DNA of 39,781 bases from Paramagnetospirillum kuznetsovii (GCF_003284725.1 NZ_PGTO01000026.1:1-39781); one strand, 5' to 3'; positions 1-8,385 are shown, counted from the first letter of the stretch. The notes: generated by a model from the letters alone, not told the origin. Numbers and translations: made by a program.

Positions 1-104
1 TGGCCAGCGGCCAGGTATGCCGCGCAAACAGGCCGGACACATGACTGCCCCAGACCGGTGGTGCCTGCTTCACATTTCCCTTGCAACGCAGGGGCCGTCC
101 ACAC

Positions 105-260
105 ATGAACGAGAAGCAGGTCGGGCTGCTGGTCATCAGCCCCATGATCATCGGCACCGCGATCCTGATGTGGCGACAGGGCGCCATGGGCTGGAAGCAG
201 GTCGCGGCAGTCGCCGTGGCGGTCGCTTCCGTCGCCGGATTCTTGTTCTTCAATTTCTAA
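105..260 (+). CDS. Small membrane protein, 51 aa
   Basis: A 51-residue protein starting MNEKQVGLLV and ending FLFFNF. It has two hydrophobic stretches, about residues 7-23 and 32-50, separated by a short polar turn (WRQGAMGWKQ), so it is probably a two-helix inner-membrane peptide. I do not recognise a family. The 104 bases before it hold nothing I can name; a short open frame ending at 44 could be the tail of an upstream gene. The downstream gene is a DUF2946-like exported protein, so a role in the same metal-related block is possible but is only inferred from position. Confidence 0.5.
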   Translation: MNEKQVGLLVISPMIIGTAILMWRQGAMGWKQVAAVAVAVASVAGFLFFNF

Positions 261-355
261 TTCGCATGGCATATATGGGGCGTTGGTTCTTGACTTGGAC
301 GGCCCCCGGCTGCGTTCATTGAGAACGCCTCCATAAATCGAAAGCGAAAGCCGAA

Positions 356-736
356 TTGGTGAGCAGGGCAAAAACCGGACACACCTCGACAGGCCGCATG
401 GCCTGGAGCGTTGTCGCGGCCCTGGCGCTGCTGCTTCAGGGAATTTTCGCCTTTGCCCCGATTCAGGCCGCCGATTCCTTCGTCATCGGCGCCGCCTCCA
501 TCTGCTCCGCCTCCGGCAAGACCGCCACGGAAGCCGGATCGGCCCATGAGGACGCTGCCTCCCATTGCCCCCTCTGCCAGTCGCTGCAGCCCAGCCTCGG
601 CCTGACGCCACCGGCAACCCATTTCGGCCTGATCGTTGCCGCCCCCTCGCGTCTGGTCGCCGCCCCGGCGGCCGGAACGCCGGAGTCCGCCCCCGCGGCA
701 AGCTTCCGCTCCCGCGCTCCTCCCATTCCCTCCTGA
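356..736 (+). CDS. DUF2946-like exported CxxC protein (copy 1)
   Basis: A 126-residue protein with an N-terminal signal-like hydrophobic segment (about residues 18-38, ending near IQAAD) and a central HCPLC motif, followed by a low-complexity Pro/Ala-rich tail. Size, exported start and the short H-C-x-x-C centre match DUF2946-type proteins, which often lie beside TonB-dependent receptors and copper genes. The motif could bind a metal or act in thiol chemistry; neither is proven. The start is TTG at 356 or GTG at 359, both with a weak ribosome site; ATG at 398 would cut into the signal segment. It is the first of four related genes in this window (others at 1578, 3164 and 8448). Confidence 0.6.
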   Translation: MVSRAKTGHTSTGRMAWSVVAALALLLQGIFAFAPIQAADSFVIGAASICSASGKTATEAGSAHEDAASHCPLCQSLQPSLGLTPPATHFGLIVAAPSRLVAAPAAGTPESAPAASFRSRAPPIPS

Positions 737-842
737 ACCACGGCGGTGCCGTCCGATCCCCGATTCCGATGGGGACGGCGGCTGGTCCGCCTTTCCTTTT
801 GACCGGCGGCACGACCGCCGGATCACGGATGGCGAGGGACAC

Positions 843-1577
843 ATGCATATCTCCACTTCCCCGCTCCGCCGCTCGGCGGTGACGCATTCCCAGGGCATCG
901 AGCAGACCATTCTGGCCGCTCTGTCCGGTATTCCGGTCCTGGCCCCCCTGGCCGAACGGCCCATGGCGGAACTTCTCGCCATGGTGTCCATCCGCTTCCA
1001 GGACGATGGCGCCCCCCTGTTCAGCCAGGGCGACGCATCCGACAGCCTATATCTGGTGCTCGAAGGGGAGGTGGTGCTGTCCGCCTCGGCCTTTTCCGGC
1101 GGCGAAAGCACGGTCATCGGCATCGTCCAGGCTGGCGAGTGCTTCGGCGAGGAGGCCTTCCTGGGGCACCAGCGCCTGGTCAACGCGCGGGCCGGCATCG
1201 TCAGCCAAGTCATGGCCATCGACCCGGCCTTGGTCACCCGCGATGACCGCTCGATCCTGGAACACGTCTTCCGCCGCCTGACCACCTTGATGGCCGAGGT
1301 GGCGGCGCTCAAATCCGTTCCACCAGCCCAGCGGCTGGCCCGGCTGCTGATGTCCATGGCCCGCCAGGACGAAGGCGCCGTCACCCTTCCCCTACCGGCT
1401 ATGCATAAGACCATGGCGGGCTGGGTGGGCGTGCGGCCGGAGACGTTCTCGTCGCGGGTCTTGCCCAAGTTGAAGGCGGTGGGTGTCAGCTTCGACGGCA
1501 ACCGGATCGGTATCGCCGATCTGGCGGCGTTGGGCCGGTTCGCCCAATCGCGCTCGGTGATGAAGGGCGCCCGCTAA
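843..1577 (+). CDS. Crp/Fnr-family transcription regulator
   Basis: A 244-residue cytoplasmic regulator. Residues about 25-140 form a cyclic-nucleotide-binding-type beta roll, seen in the run GDASDSLYLVLEGEV and the turn GECFGEEAFLG. A long helix follows (about 145-165). The C-terminal winged helix (about 180-235) contains MHKTMAGWVGVRPETFSSR, matching the HTH_Crp fold. I see no N-terminal Cys cluster like that of Fnr, so it is not an obvious iron-sulfur oxygen sensor; NnrR/DNR-type relatives also lack that cluster. The ATG at 843 is the first good start for the conserved part. The next gene starts directly after its stop, so the two are probably co-transcribed. It may control the surrounding metal genes; that is inference. 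Confidence 0.8.
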   Translation: MHISTSPLRRSAVTHSQGIEQTILAALSGIPVLAPLAERPMAELLAMVSIRFQDDGAPLFSQGDASDSLYLVLEGEVVLSASAFSGGESTVIGIVQAGECFGEEAFLGHQRLVNARAGIVSQVMAIDPALVTRDDRSILEHVFRRLTTLMAEVAALKSVPPAQRLARLLMSMARQDEGAVTLPLPAMHKTMAGWVGVRPETFSSRVLPKLKAVGVSFDGNRIGIADLAALGRFAQSRSVMKGAR

Positions 1578-1943
1578 GTGATCCGGGCGATCCGCTGGCT
1601 GTCCCTGATCATCCTGTTGCTGAACATCCTGGCGGGCTCCTTGCTCGCCCCGGGATCGGCAGCGGCCGGGATTGACGGCGAACGGATCGTCGTATGCACC
1701 GCCGGCGGCATGGTGGTGCTGGATTCGAATGGACAGCCCAGCACCCCCCGATCCGACCATGGCGGCTTCTGCGCCTTCTGCCTGCCGCTGCTCCATGTTG
1801 GCGGCACCGCGCTGGCGCCCGAGTTCATCATTGAGCGGCCCCAGCCCCTGGTTCTGGCCGCCTATGGGGGCGAGCGGAGCCGGACCACCATCCTCACCCT
1901 TCCGCCCGGCGCGGCGCGGCCACGGGCTCCTCCTCTCGCCTGA
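1578..1943 (+). CDS. DUF2946-like exported CxxC protein (copy 2)
   Basis: A 121-residue protein with an N-terminal hydrophobic signal segment (about residues 7-30) and the central run CAFCLPLLH. A conserved stretch VCTAGGMVVLD before it matches VICTVGGMVELG in copy 3 (3164-3586), so these two are close paralogues, while copies 1 and 4 form a second pair with HCxxC. The start is GTG, whose first base directly follows the TAA of the Crp/Fnr gene, which suggests translational coupling. The tail is Pro/Ala/Arg-rich and probably disordered. A periplasmic metal-binding or thiol role is possible. Family assignment is moderate and function unknown. Confidence 0.6.
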   Translation: MIRAIRWLSLIILLLNILAGSLLAPGSAAAGIDGERIVVCTAGGMVVLDSNGQPSTPRSDHGGFCAFCLPLLHVGGTALAPEFIIERPQPLVLAAYGGERSRTTILTLPPGAARPRAPPLA

Positions 1944-2039
1944 TCCCCAGGTTCCAAATCGTCATGCCCGCCGCTTGAACGGCGGGCTCATTGGATCGCG
2001 CGCGCCGTCATGGCACGCGCCAGGATCAGGACCAAAGTC

Positions 2040-2318
2040 ATGACCACATCCTCCCAATTGTGGAGCCTGCACCACGATGGTCGGCATCACAGCGTCATCT
2101 CCGCCTCCGACGAAGGTCGAGCCTGGAAAATCGTTCAGGTTCTCCAGGATCTAGGCGACGTCCCCGCCGAGCCCCCCATCGCTCTTCTTCCCACCACCCC
2201 AGAGCTTGCCCGCCAAGTCAGCCGGGCGGCCCAAACCGCCAGGATCGACGAAGGTTTCCTCGCCTTCATGGCCAACGGAATGTTCATCACCCGACTGTGC
2301 GGCGCCGGTCTTGGCTGA
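2040..2318 (+). CDS. Hypothetical protein, 92 aa
   Basis: A 92-residue soluble protein starting MTTSSQLWSLHHDGRHH. It has no signal peptide, no membrane segment and one Cys near the C-terminus. I do not recognise a family. The His-rich N-terminal part (HHDGRHH) could contact metal, which would suit its place just before the ZnuA-like gene, but this is only a guess. An in-frame ATG upstream (2010) would add an Arg-rich leader; the ATG at 2040 gives a more protein-like start. Codon use resembles its neighbours. Confidence 0.45.
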   Translation: MTTSSQLWSLHHDGRHHSVISASDEGRAWKIVQVLQDLGDVPAEPPIALLPTTPELARQVSRAAQTARIDEGFLAFMANGMFITRLCGAGLG

Positions 2319-2351
2319 CCTCCCGATTTCCCCCTGACACAGGACATCACC

Positions 2352-3128
2352 ATGCTCAAATTCAAGCTCGCCCTGTTTGCCACCCTGACCGCCCTGTCGC
2401 TGCTCTCGAGCGCCAGCACCTCCCTGGCCGCCGAGCCGCGGGTGGTGGCCAGCCTGCCACCGATCCATTCCCTGGTATCCCGGCTTCTCCAGGGCGTCGC
2501 CAAGCCGGAACTGCTCATGACCGGCCGGGTCGCCGATCATCTGGTCGAGTTGTCCGCCACCCAGATTCAGGCCCTGCGCCAAGCCGATCTGGTGGTGTGG
2601 AGCGGAGCCGAACTGGAAGGCGCCATCGCAGAGGCCGAGATGGTCCAGCCCACCCTGTCGAACCGGCTGCTGACCCTATCCGACAAGATCCCCATGCTGC
2701 CCATCACCACGGCTGGCAATCCCGACCGGCCCAGCGGCCGCCACGACCTGCGCTTCTGGCTTGACCCCCGACTGGTCCACCACGCCGTCCATATGATGGT
2801 CCCCACGCTGGTCCGGCTGTATCCCAATGCCACCGACCGGATTCTCGACAACGAGATCGCCCTGATACACGACCTGCATCATGTGGAGCATTCCATCCAT
2901 GTGGCGCTGAAGACCCCGGACGGAACCCCGCTCCATGTGGGGGCCAGCGATCTGCGTTATCTGGAATGGCGGTTCAATCTGGCCCAGCAGGGCTGCGCCC
3001 GCAACGGCTTCGACCCGGTCGGCTTCAACCTCGCCCCCGGCTCGGCCCTCTACGGTCAGTTGATGGACGGCGCCCGCGATGCCTTGCTCGCCTGCCAGAA
3101 CCGCAAGGTGGCATCGGCGGCGCCTTGA
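2352..3128 (+). CDS. ZnuA/TroA-like periplasmic metal-binding protein, shortened
   Basis: A 258-residue protein with a clear signal peptide (cleavage near ASTSLAAEP). It matches the TroA/ZnuA superfamily: VVASLPPIHSLVSRLLQGV near the mature N-terminus carries the first His ligand, ADLVVWSGAELE follows, then FWLDP and LHVGASDLRYLEWRF. In ZnuA the run before WLDP normally reads HDPHIWLDP and its His binds zinc; here it reads HDLRFWLDP, so that ligand is Arg. The protein is also shorter than usual (about 300) and there is no His-rich loop. No ABC permease or ATPase lies beside it. It may bind a different metal or a metal complex, or serve as a sensor or chaperone. Confidence 0.7.
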   Translation: MLKFKLALFATLTALSLLSSASTSLAAEPRVVASLPPIHSLVSRLLQGVAKPELLMTGRVADHLVELSATQIQALRQADLVVWSGAELEGAIAEAEMVQPTLSNRLLTLSDKIPMLPITTAGNPDRPSGRHDLRFWLDPRLVHHAVHMMVPTLVRLYPNATDRILDNEIALIHDLHHVEHSIHVALKTPDGTPLHVGASDLRYLEWRFNLAQQGCARNGFDPVGFNLAPGSALYGQLMDGARDALLACQNRKVASAAP

Positions 3129-3163
3129 CTTCATGCAGAACCCGTCGGCAGAGTAGCGCCATC

Positions 3164-3586
3164 ATGATCAGGATCCGCAGCATCCAGCCACACCCAGCGC
3201 AGCCGCTTCTGAAAAGGCTTGGCTGTTGGCTGGCATTGGTGGTGCTGACCCTGCAATTGGCCGGAGCGGCGGTCGCGCCGACAATCTCTCCGGCCATCAT
3301 CGCCACCGCCGATGACCACATGGTGATTTGTACCGTTGGCGGCATGGTCGAATTGGGCGAAGACGGCCTTCCGATCCCCGCCACCCCGGCGAAAGATCAT
3401 GTCGGCCCTTGTGTCTTCTGCCTGCCGTTGCTGCACGGCCATGTGCTGGCGCAGACCCTTGCGACCACCGCGTTCGACAGAACGGATCTGGCCAGGTCGG
3501 AGAAGATCCTTCCCTCATCCCCCACCCACGCACCACCGGTTCGCCTTGCCGGAGCAGCATCGCCCCAGGCACCTCCTGTTTCGTGA
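3164..3586 (+). CDS. DUF2946-like exported CxxC protein (copy 3)
   Basis: A 140-residue protein starting MIRIRSIQPHP, with a hydrophobic signal segment at about residues 20-40 (LACWLALVVLTLQLAG-like) and a central CVFCLPLLHGH motif. It shares VICTVGGMVELG and the CxFCLPLL core with copy 2, so the pair arose by duplication. The His residues next to the CxxC (LLHGH) make a metal site plausible. The ATG at 3164 removes a long Arg-rich leader present in the wider open frame and gives a proper signal peptide. It lies just before the sigma/anti-sigma/receptor genes, with hairpins between. Confidence 0.6.
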   Translation: MIRIRSIQPHPAQPLLKRLGCWLALVVLTLQLAGAAVAPTISPAIIATADDHMVICTVGGMVELGEDGLPIPATPAKDHVGPCVFCLPLLHGHVLAQTLATTAFDRTDLARSEKILPSSPTHAPPVRLAGAASPQAPPVS

Positions 3587-3605
3587 CTGATCGCTGAACG
3601 CCGCC

Positions 3606-3652
3606 CCCGGCTCATGCCGGGAAAGGCCGGACAAAAGCATCAAATGTCCGGC
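3606..3652 (+). terminator. Two adjacent hairpins before the sigma-factor gene
   Basis: Two inverted repeats lie between copy 3 and the sigma gene. The first is CCCGGC-TCAT-GCCGGG (3606-3621). The second is GCCGGACA (3626-3633) pairing with TGTCCGGC (3645-3652) around an 11-base A-rich loop. Neither is followed by a T run, so they may be a rho-assisted terminator or an attenuator rather than a simple intrinsic terminator. Confidence 0.4.
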
Positions 3653-3674
3653 GACGTCACCTGGAGGATGCTCC

Positions 3675-4262
3675 ATGCGGAGCAATGTAGCCCCACGGCA
3701 TCCCGATCTGGATGCGAGGGATGCCGACTCGTCTGACACGGAAACTTCGCCGGAGCGCCTTTACGCCCGAAGCAGAGCTATTCTGCGTCCCGCCCTGGCT
3801 GGCCGACTGGGCAGCTTTGCCGACGCCGAAGACGTACTGCACGAAGCCTTCATCCGCTTCCTGAACGCCTATGCCGACCGCACCATCGCCAATCCCTTGG
3901 CGCTTCTGGCCCGGATCGCCATGAACATCATCCGTGATAGCGCCCGATCAGAAGGCTTTCGGCGGCGGCAGATGGGCGGCCAGACCGCGCCAATCTGCGC
4001 GGGGCCGCCACCCCACAGTCCGGAGACTCTCTGCTCCGACCGCCAGGGTTTGCAGCAGGTGCAAGATGCCATCAACCGATTGCCACCCCGTTGCCGCGAA
4101 GTCTTCCTGTTGCACCGACTGGACGGTATGCCCCATGCCGAGGTGGCCCGGACATTGGGAATCTCGCGCAGCATGGTTGAAAAGCACATGGCCCGCGCCG
4201 AAACACAACTTCGGGCGGAACTTGCCCATCATATTGACAGCCCGGCAGTCGCCGATGCTTGA
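3675..4262 (+). CDS. ECF sigma factor, FecI-like
   Basis: A 195-residue sigma-70 family protein of the extracytoplasmic-function type. Region 2 covers about residues 28-95 (ILRPALAGRLGSFADAEDVLHEAFIRFLNAY). Region 4 covers about 128-182, with NRLPPRCREVFLLHRLDGMPHAEVA leading into the helix-turn-helix TLGISRSMVEKHMARAE. It overlaps the FecR-like gene by 8 bases and the TonB receptor follows, the standard order for FecI/FecR/FecA signalling, in which substrate binding outside releases the sigma factor to transcribe the receptor. The start ATG at 3675 follows GGAGGATGCTCC, an acceptable ribosome site. Confidence 0.85.
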   Translation: MRSNVAPRHPDLDARDADSSDTETSPERLYARSRAILRPALAGRLGSFADAEDVLHEAFIRFLNAYADRTIANPLALLARIAMNIIRDSARSEGFRRRQMGGQTAPICAGPPPHSPETLCSDRQGLQQVQDAINRLPPRCREVFLLHRLDGMPHAEVARTLGISRSMVEKHMARAETQLRAELAHHIDSPAVADA

Positions 4263-5070
4263 TAGCGCCATGGCTCGGCCCGACGACATCATTGCCAGCA
4301 AGATCGGAGTCCTTCGCTCGGTCTATGCCGGGGAAATCAACGCCCTGAAGCGCCGTGGTCGGCGACGCCGTGCCTTGCGGCTTGGCGGGCTGCTCGCCAT
4401 CGGAGGCTGTGTCGCCGTCGCGGCCCTCCTCGGCCAGTTCGGCTGGCGCGAGGTTGCCGCCGGAAAGACGGCTCCGACGATCCTGGCACTTGGCGATGGC
4501 AGCCGCATCCATCTCGATGCCGGTGGCGTCGTTGAGATTCCGTTGGCTCCTTGGCGGCGCGAAGCCCGATTGTTGAAGGGCGATGCCGTCTTCGATGTGA
4601 TCCATGATGACGCCCACCCCTTCGTCGTTCGGTCGGGAACGGCCACCGTGACCGATTTGGGCACCCGCTTCCTGGTCAGAGCGGGAAGGGAGAGTATCGG
4701 CGTTGCCGTCTTTGAAGGCCGGGTCGAGATCGTCTCCGCCATGCTCCCGGCAATGCTCGATGCTGGTCATGCCGCCGAAATATCCAAGGACGGCATCGTC
4801 CCGGCCGCCATGCCCGACGAGGCCGAGGCCACCGCCTGGCGGAACGGACGAATAGTCTTCCGCAATACCCCCTTGTCCGTTGTTGCCGAGCGCCTGTCGC
4901 GCTACCGGCCGGAACCGGTCCGGGTGGCAACCCCAACCATCGCCGACTTGAAAGTCAGCGGCAGCTTCCGCATCGACGATCCCGAAGGCGTTCTCCAAAC
5001 CCTGGAGCGGGCCTTGCCAATCCGCGTCCGGCGTGATGGCGCCGCCGTGACCCTGACGGCCCGTCCCTGA
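4255..5070 (+). CDS. FecR-like anti-sigma/signal transducer
   Basis: A 271-residue inner-membrane protein (266 if ATG 4270 is used). A short basic cytoplasmic part (ALKRRGRRRRALR) precedes one membrane helix (about residues 45-65). The periplasmic FecR domain follows, with TAPTILALGDGSRIHLDAGGV and VTDLGTRFLVRAG as typical signatures, and a C-terminal STN-like fold (VVAERLSRYRPEPVRV ... VSGSFRIDDPEGVLQTLER). The family usually has about 80 cytoplasmic residues that hold the sigma factor; here there are only about 45, and I do not see the usual FecR N-terminal domain. The start overlaps the sigma gene, consistent with coupled translation. Confidence 0.82.
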   Translation: MLDSAMARPDDIIASKIGVLRSVYAGEINALKRRGRRRRALRLGGLLAIGGCVAVAALLGQFGWREVAAGKTAPTILALGDGSRIHLDAGGVVEIPLAPWRREARLLKGDAVFDVIHDDAHPFVVRSGTATVTDLGTRFLVRAGRESIGVAVFEGRVEIVSAMLPAMLDAGHAAEISKDGIVPAAMPDEAEATAWRNGRIVFRNTPLSVVAERLSRYRPEPVRVATPTIADLKVSGSFRIDDPEGVLQTLERALPIRVRRDGAAVTLTARP

Positions 5071-5090
5071 ATTTTTTCATCCACCGACCT

Positions 5091-5104
5091 GAGGACGCGT
5101 CCTC
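5091..5104. promoter_or_regulatory. Perfect 14-bp palindrome upstream of the TonB receptor gene
   Basis: GAGGACGCGTCCTC is a perfect palindrome 73 bases before the receptor start, in a 106-base gap that otherwise holds a strong ribosome site (GAGGAGAG at about 5167-5174). The position suits an operator or part of the promoter read by the neighbouring ECF sigma factor. The assignment rests on position and symmetry alone. Confidence 0.35.
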
Positions 5105-5176
5105 TCCATCCGTTTTACCTGCACATCCCCGCCTTGTCGGAGGGTGCGGCAACCAGAACGGCGATGAGGAGAGATC

Positions 5177-7507
5177 ATGGTTCGCGTGCGTAGGGTCGGG
5201 GTCACAACCGCAATCTTGGCAATTCTCGCGACGCCGCCGGTCTGGGCCAAAGACGAGAAAGTCAGCATTGAGATCCCCGCCCAAAGCCTGTCCTCGGCCC
5301 TGGAAACACTGGCCTCTCAATCCCATAGCCAGTTGCTGTATTCCGCCGATCTGGTCCGCGACCTGAAAAGCGAGGCGGTCAAGGGCAGTTTCACCGCCGA
5401 GGAAGCCCTGCGGAAAATCCTGCACGGCAGTGGACTTGACCTCCGCAAGACCGCCGACGCGACTTTCACCATCATCAAAGTCGGGCAAACCACCGTCTTC
5501 GACCCGGTCATCATCACGGCCAAAAGGGATAAGCCCTACGCGCCGTCCACCGCGACAGTCGGCGGCAAGACCCCGACCTCCATCCGGGAAATCCCCAATT
5601 CGGTCTCGGTCATCACGCGCGAGCAGATGGACGATCAGAACATGACCGACCTGTCCCACGCCATGAACTGGGCGACCGGCATCGATACCCGTCCCAATGA
5701 TGGAACTCAGAGCCAGTACTATTCCCGCGGCTACGCCATGAACGTCTTGTATGACGGCGTGCCAGCCTATAGCTCGCTGTCGGGATACCAGCAACTGGAC
5801 TTGGCCATGTATGAGCGGATCGAGGTCATGCGCGGCCCCTCGGGCGTATTCCAGGGCAGCGGTGATTTCGGCGGCTCGGTCAATATGGTCCGCAAGCATG
5901 CCAAGGACAAGTTCTCCGCCGAGGCCACGACCTCGGTCGGTTCCTGGAACAATCTTCGCGGGATGGTGGACGTCACCGGGCCGCTGATCGAGTCCAAGAC
6001 CCTGCGGGGGCGGTTGGTCTTTGCCGACAATGATCGCGACTACTTCTACGACCACGCCCACACCAAGAAATGGATGCTGTACGGCATCTTGGACTATGAG
6101 CCGAATCCGGATTGGACCTTCAGCTATTCGGCCACCCTGCAGGAAGACCGCAGCACCCCGTTCTACGGTCTGCCGGTCTATTCCAATCTCAGTCCCATCG
6201 CGTTCAACCGCTCCGCCAACCCCATGGCCGAATGGAGCAACATGGCCTGGCAAACCCATGAGGAACAGGTGCAGGGTGAGCACAAACTCGGCAACAACTG
6301 GAACGCAAAGGTTACCGGCAGTTGGCGCGAACAGACCTTGGGCTGGAAGGATGGTTATCCCGGCTCGGTGAACGCCGCCAACGACACCGCCACCTACACC
6401 ATTCGCGACCGGTTCTATCGGTACGAGCGGCTTGCCGGAGACGCCTTCATCACCGGCCCGTTCACCCTGTTCGGCAGGGAACATACCGCCCTCTTCGGTG
6501 CCAATATCGAGTCTTTCGACAGCAACGGCACCTATGAAACCGCGAAGACGGTGGCCGGCGTCAACATCTTCAATCTTCCCAGCACCGTTACCAGTGAGCC
6601 GAGCCTGCAGCACACCCGTGGGAGCATGACCCACACCGTCCAGTACGGAGAGTATGGGAAATTGAGCTTCCGGGTCTTGGACCCGCTATTGCTCATCGTC
6701 GGCGGCCGGGTCAGCACCTTCGATTCCAAGAGCCGATCCATGACCTCGTCGGCCTGGGCCAACACCTGGAGCCAGGGAGCAAAGGCCGTCAACGAGTTCA
6801 CCCCCTATGGCGGGGCGGTCCTGGACGTGACCAAGCAGACGTCCATCTACGCCAGCTATGCCGATATCTTCGCCCCGCAGACGTCGCTGACGGCAGACGG
6901 CTCAGTCCTGCCGCCCCGCACTGGCTGGCAAACGGAGATGGGCGTCAAGAACGAGTATATGGACGGTGCGCTGCGGTCCACGGTCGCCGTCTTCCTCATG
7001 CGCGACGTCAACCGCGCCGTCAGCGATCCCAACAATACCGGATATTCGATTGCGGCGGGTGAAGTGGAAAGCCGGGGCTGGGAAGCTGAACTGGCCGGCA
7101 GCCCGATCCCGGAATTGAAGATGACCGCCGGCTACACCTATCTGACCACCCAATATGTCAACGACCCCAATAACCAGGGTTCGACCTTCAGCACCTGGGA
7201 GCCGCGCCATAGCCTCAAGGCCTGGGGCGTCTACACCTTCCCCGAAGGCGCCGCTCTGGATGGATTCAGTGTCGGGTCCGGCATCATCGCCAAGAGCCAC
7301 ACCTGGGGAACCAGCCACAATCTGAATCAGAAAGCTTATACGGTCGTCGATGGCCAGATCGGCTATAAATTCAGCGATAACCTATCCTCGACCCTGACAG
7401 TCAACAACATCTTTGATACGATCTACTGGTCGAAGATTCTCAGCACCACCAACAACTTCTATGGAGAACCCAGAAGCGTCACATTTTCCATCCGGGCAGC
7501 CATGTAG
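5177..7507 (+). CDS. TonB-dependent outer-membrane receptor with STN signalling domain
   Basis: A 776-residue outer-membrane transporter. The signal peptide ends near PVWAKD. The STN domain (about residues 29-97: VSIEIPAQSLSSALETLASQ) contacts FecR. The plug follows (about 125-240: TSIREIPNSVSVITREQM and IEVMRGPSGVFQGSGDFGGSVNMVRK), then a beta barrel to the C-terminus (VTFSIRAAM). The layout is that of siderophore receptors of the FecA/FpvA type. The ligand cannot be read from sequence. Iron-siderophore is the default, but the next gene is NosL-like and the whole neighbourhood is copper-flavoured, so a copper chelate (as for methanobactin receptors that also pair with FecI/FecR) is a real alternative. 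The ATG at 5177 has a strong ribosome site. Confidence 0.9.
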   Translation: MVRVRRVGVTTAILAILATPPVWAKDEKVSIEIPAQSLSSALETLASQSHSQLLYSADLVRDLKSEAVKGSFTAEEALRKILHGSGLDLRKTADATFTIIKVGQTTVFDPVIITAKRDKPYAPSTATVGGKTPTSIREIPNSVSVITREQMDDQNMTDLSHAMNWATGIDTRPNDGTQSQYYSRGYAMNVLYDGVPAYSSLSGYQQLDLAMYERIEVMRGPSGVFQGSGDFGGSVNMVRKHAKDKFSAEATTSVGSWNNLRGMVDVTGPLIESKTLRGRLVFADNDRDYFYDHAHTKKWMLYGILDYEPNPDWTFSYSATLQEDRSTPFYGLPVYSNLSPIAFNRSANPMAEWSNMAWQTHEEQVQGEHKLGNNWNAKVTGSWREQTLGWKDGYPGSVNAANDTATYTIRDRFYRYERLAGDAFITGPFTLFGREHTALFGANIESFDSNGTYETAKTVAGVNIFNLPSTVTSEPSLQHTRGSMTHTVQYGEYGKLSFRVLDPLLLIVGGRVSTFDSKSRSMTSSAWANTWSQGAKAVNEFTPYGGAVLDVTKQTSIYASYADIFAPQTSLTADGSVLPPRTGWQTEMGVKNEYMDGALRSTVAVFLMRDVNRAVSDPNNTGYSIAAGEVESRGWEAELAGSPIPELKMTAGYTYLTTQYVNDPNNQGSTFSTWEPRHSLKAWGVYTFPEGAALDGFSVGSGIIAKSHTWGTSHNLNQKAYTVVDGQIGYKFSDNLSSTLTVNNIFDTIYWSKILSTTNNFYGEPRSVTFSIRAAM

Positions 7508-7520
7508 GTGGAACGATAAC

Positions 7521-8087
7521 ATGAGACGTCGCCATCTTCTCATCGCTGGTACGGCCCTGGCTTCCAGTTTTACCATCCCCGCCATGGCCGCAACGGGCGA
7601 TGGGGCGCCGCCCATCCCGGATTTGACGCCGCTGGAGAACGAGTTCGACAAATACCTGAAATGCCCCTATTGCGGCATGAACCGCAGACAATGGCACTTC
7701 AGCCGCCACCTGATCCATTACGAGGATGATACGGCGGAGGGGACATGCTCGCTTCGTTGCGCGGCGGTTTCCTTGATGGTCAACCTCCGTCGCGGGGCCA
7801 GGATCATCTATGCCCCGGACAATGGATCGGGCGAGGAGATCAAGCCCTTGGTCAATGCCGAATTCGCCACCTATGTCATCGGTGGCGACCACCGGGCGGT
7901 AATGACCAAAGTGCCCAAGACACCATTCGCCTCCAGGCTTGCGGCCGAAGCGGCCAGGGGTGACGGTGAACTCAGCGATTTCGACGGCGCCCTGAAATTG
8001 GCCTACTCCCATCTGGTGGAGGCAATGACCATGGGGCGACGGCGACGGGAGGAGAACCGGCACAAGGCCGCTCAACCACCGACTTGA
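7521..8087 (+). CDS. TAT-exported NosL-like Cys/His protein (copy 1)
   Basis: A 188-residue protein whose N-terminus (MRRRHLLIAGTALASS) looks like a twin-arginine signal. The mature part carries CPYCGM (C48, C51), HFSRHLIHY (H59, H63, H66) and GTCSLRCAA (C76, C80). CPxCGM is the hallmark of NosL-type copper-binding proteins, but NosL is normally a Sec-exported lipoprotein. The gene starts 13 bases after the TonB receptor, so the two are probably co-transcribed. A close paralogue sits at 16972-17568 with the same Cys/His pattern. TAT export would suit a protein that folds or loads its metal in the cytoplasm. Copper binding is inferred. Confidence 0.75.
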   Translation: MRRRHLLIAGTALASSFTIPAMAATGDGAPPIPDLTPLENEFDKYLKCPYCGMNRRQWHFSRHLIHYEDDTAEGTCSLRCAAVSLMVNLRRGARIIYAPDNGSGEEIKPLVNAEFATYVIGGDHRAVMTKVPKTPFASRLAAEAARGDGELSDFDGALKLAYSHLVEAMTMGRRRREENRHKAAQPPT

Positions 8088-8154
8088 CCAGGATCATTCG
8101 CTTCAGGTTGAATTAGCCCCAACGTGATATGAAGCACCTGGGGAGCAACCCGTC

Positions 8155-8385
8155 ATGAGCGAATCCGTGACCAAACCACCGGCCATCCGGCGTCAGCGCC
8201 TGCAACGCCAGCGTTCGCTGGCCAAGACCGGCATGGCCGCGGCCATGGGGGCGCTGGTGCTGACCGGCTATCTGCGCGGCCACAAGGCCCGGCTGGCCCA
8301 TGTGGTGGCCGGGGTGGCATTGCTCGGCCTGTCCTACTGGCATGTCACTCTTTACGCCAACGACCCGGCACGGCGCACGGGATGA
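8155..8385 (+). CDS. Small membrane protein, 76 aa
   Basis: A 76-residue protein with a basic N-terminus (RRQRLQRQRSLAK) and two hydrophobic segments, about residues 24-43 and 49-68. The end reads SYWHVTLYANDPARRTG. The basic start followed by a short first helix suggests a two-helix inner-membrane protein with both ends in the cytoplasm. I do not recognise a family. It sits at the head of the long copper-related operon, 67 bases after the first NosL-like gene. Start ATG at 8155 follows GGGGAGCAACCCGTC. Confidence 0.55.
   Translation: MSESVTKPPAIRRQRLQRQRSLAKTGMAAAMGALVLTGYLRGHKARLAHVVAGVALLGLSYWHVTLYANDPARRTG

Noticed and set aside
257-1501. 414-codon open frame on the minus strand
   Set aside because: It overlaps the Crp/Fnr gene, is Arg/Gly/Ser-rich without any motif, and is a shadow of a GC-rich coding strand.
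4955-6634. 559-codon minus-strand frame opposite the TonB receptor
   Set aside because: No domain is visible and the receptor signatures are on the other strand.
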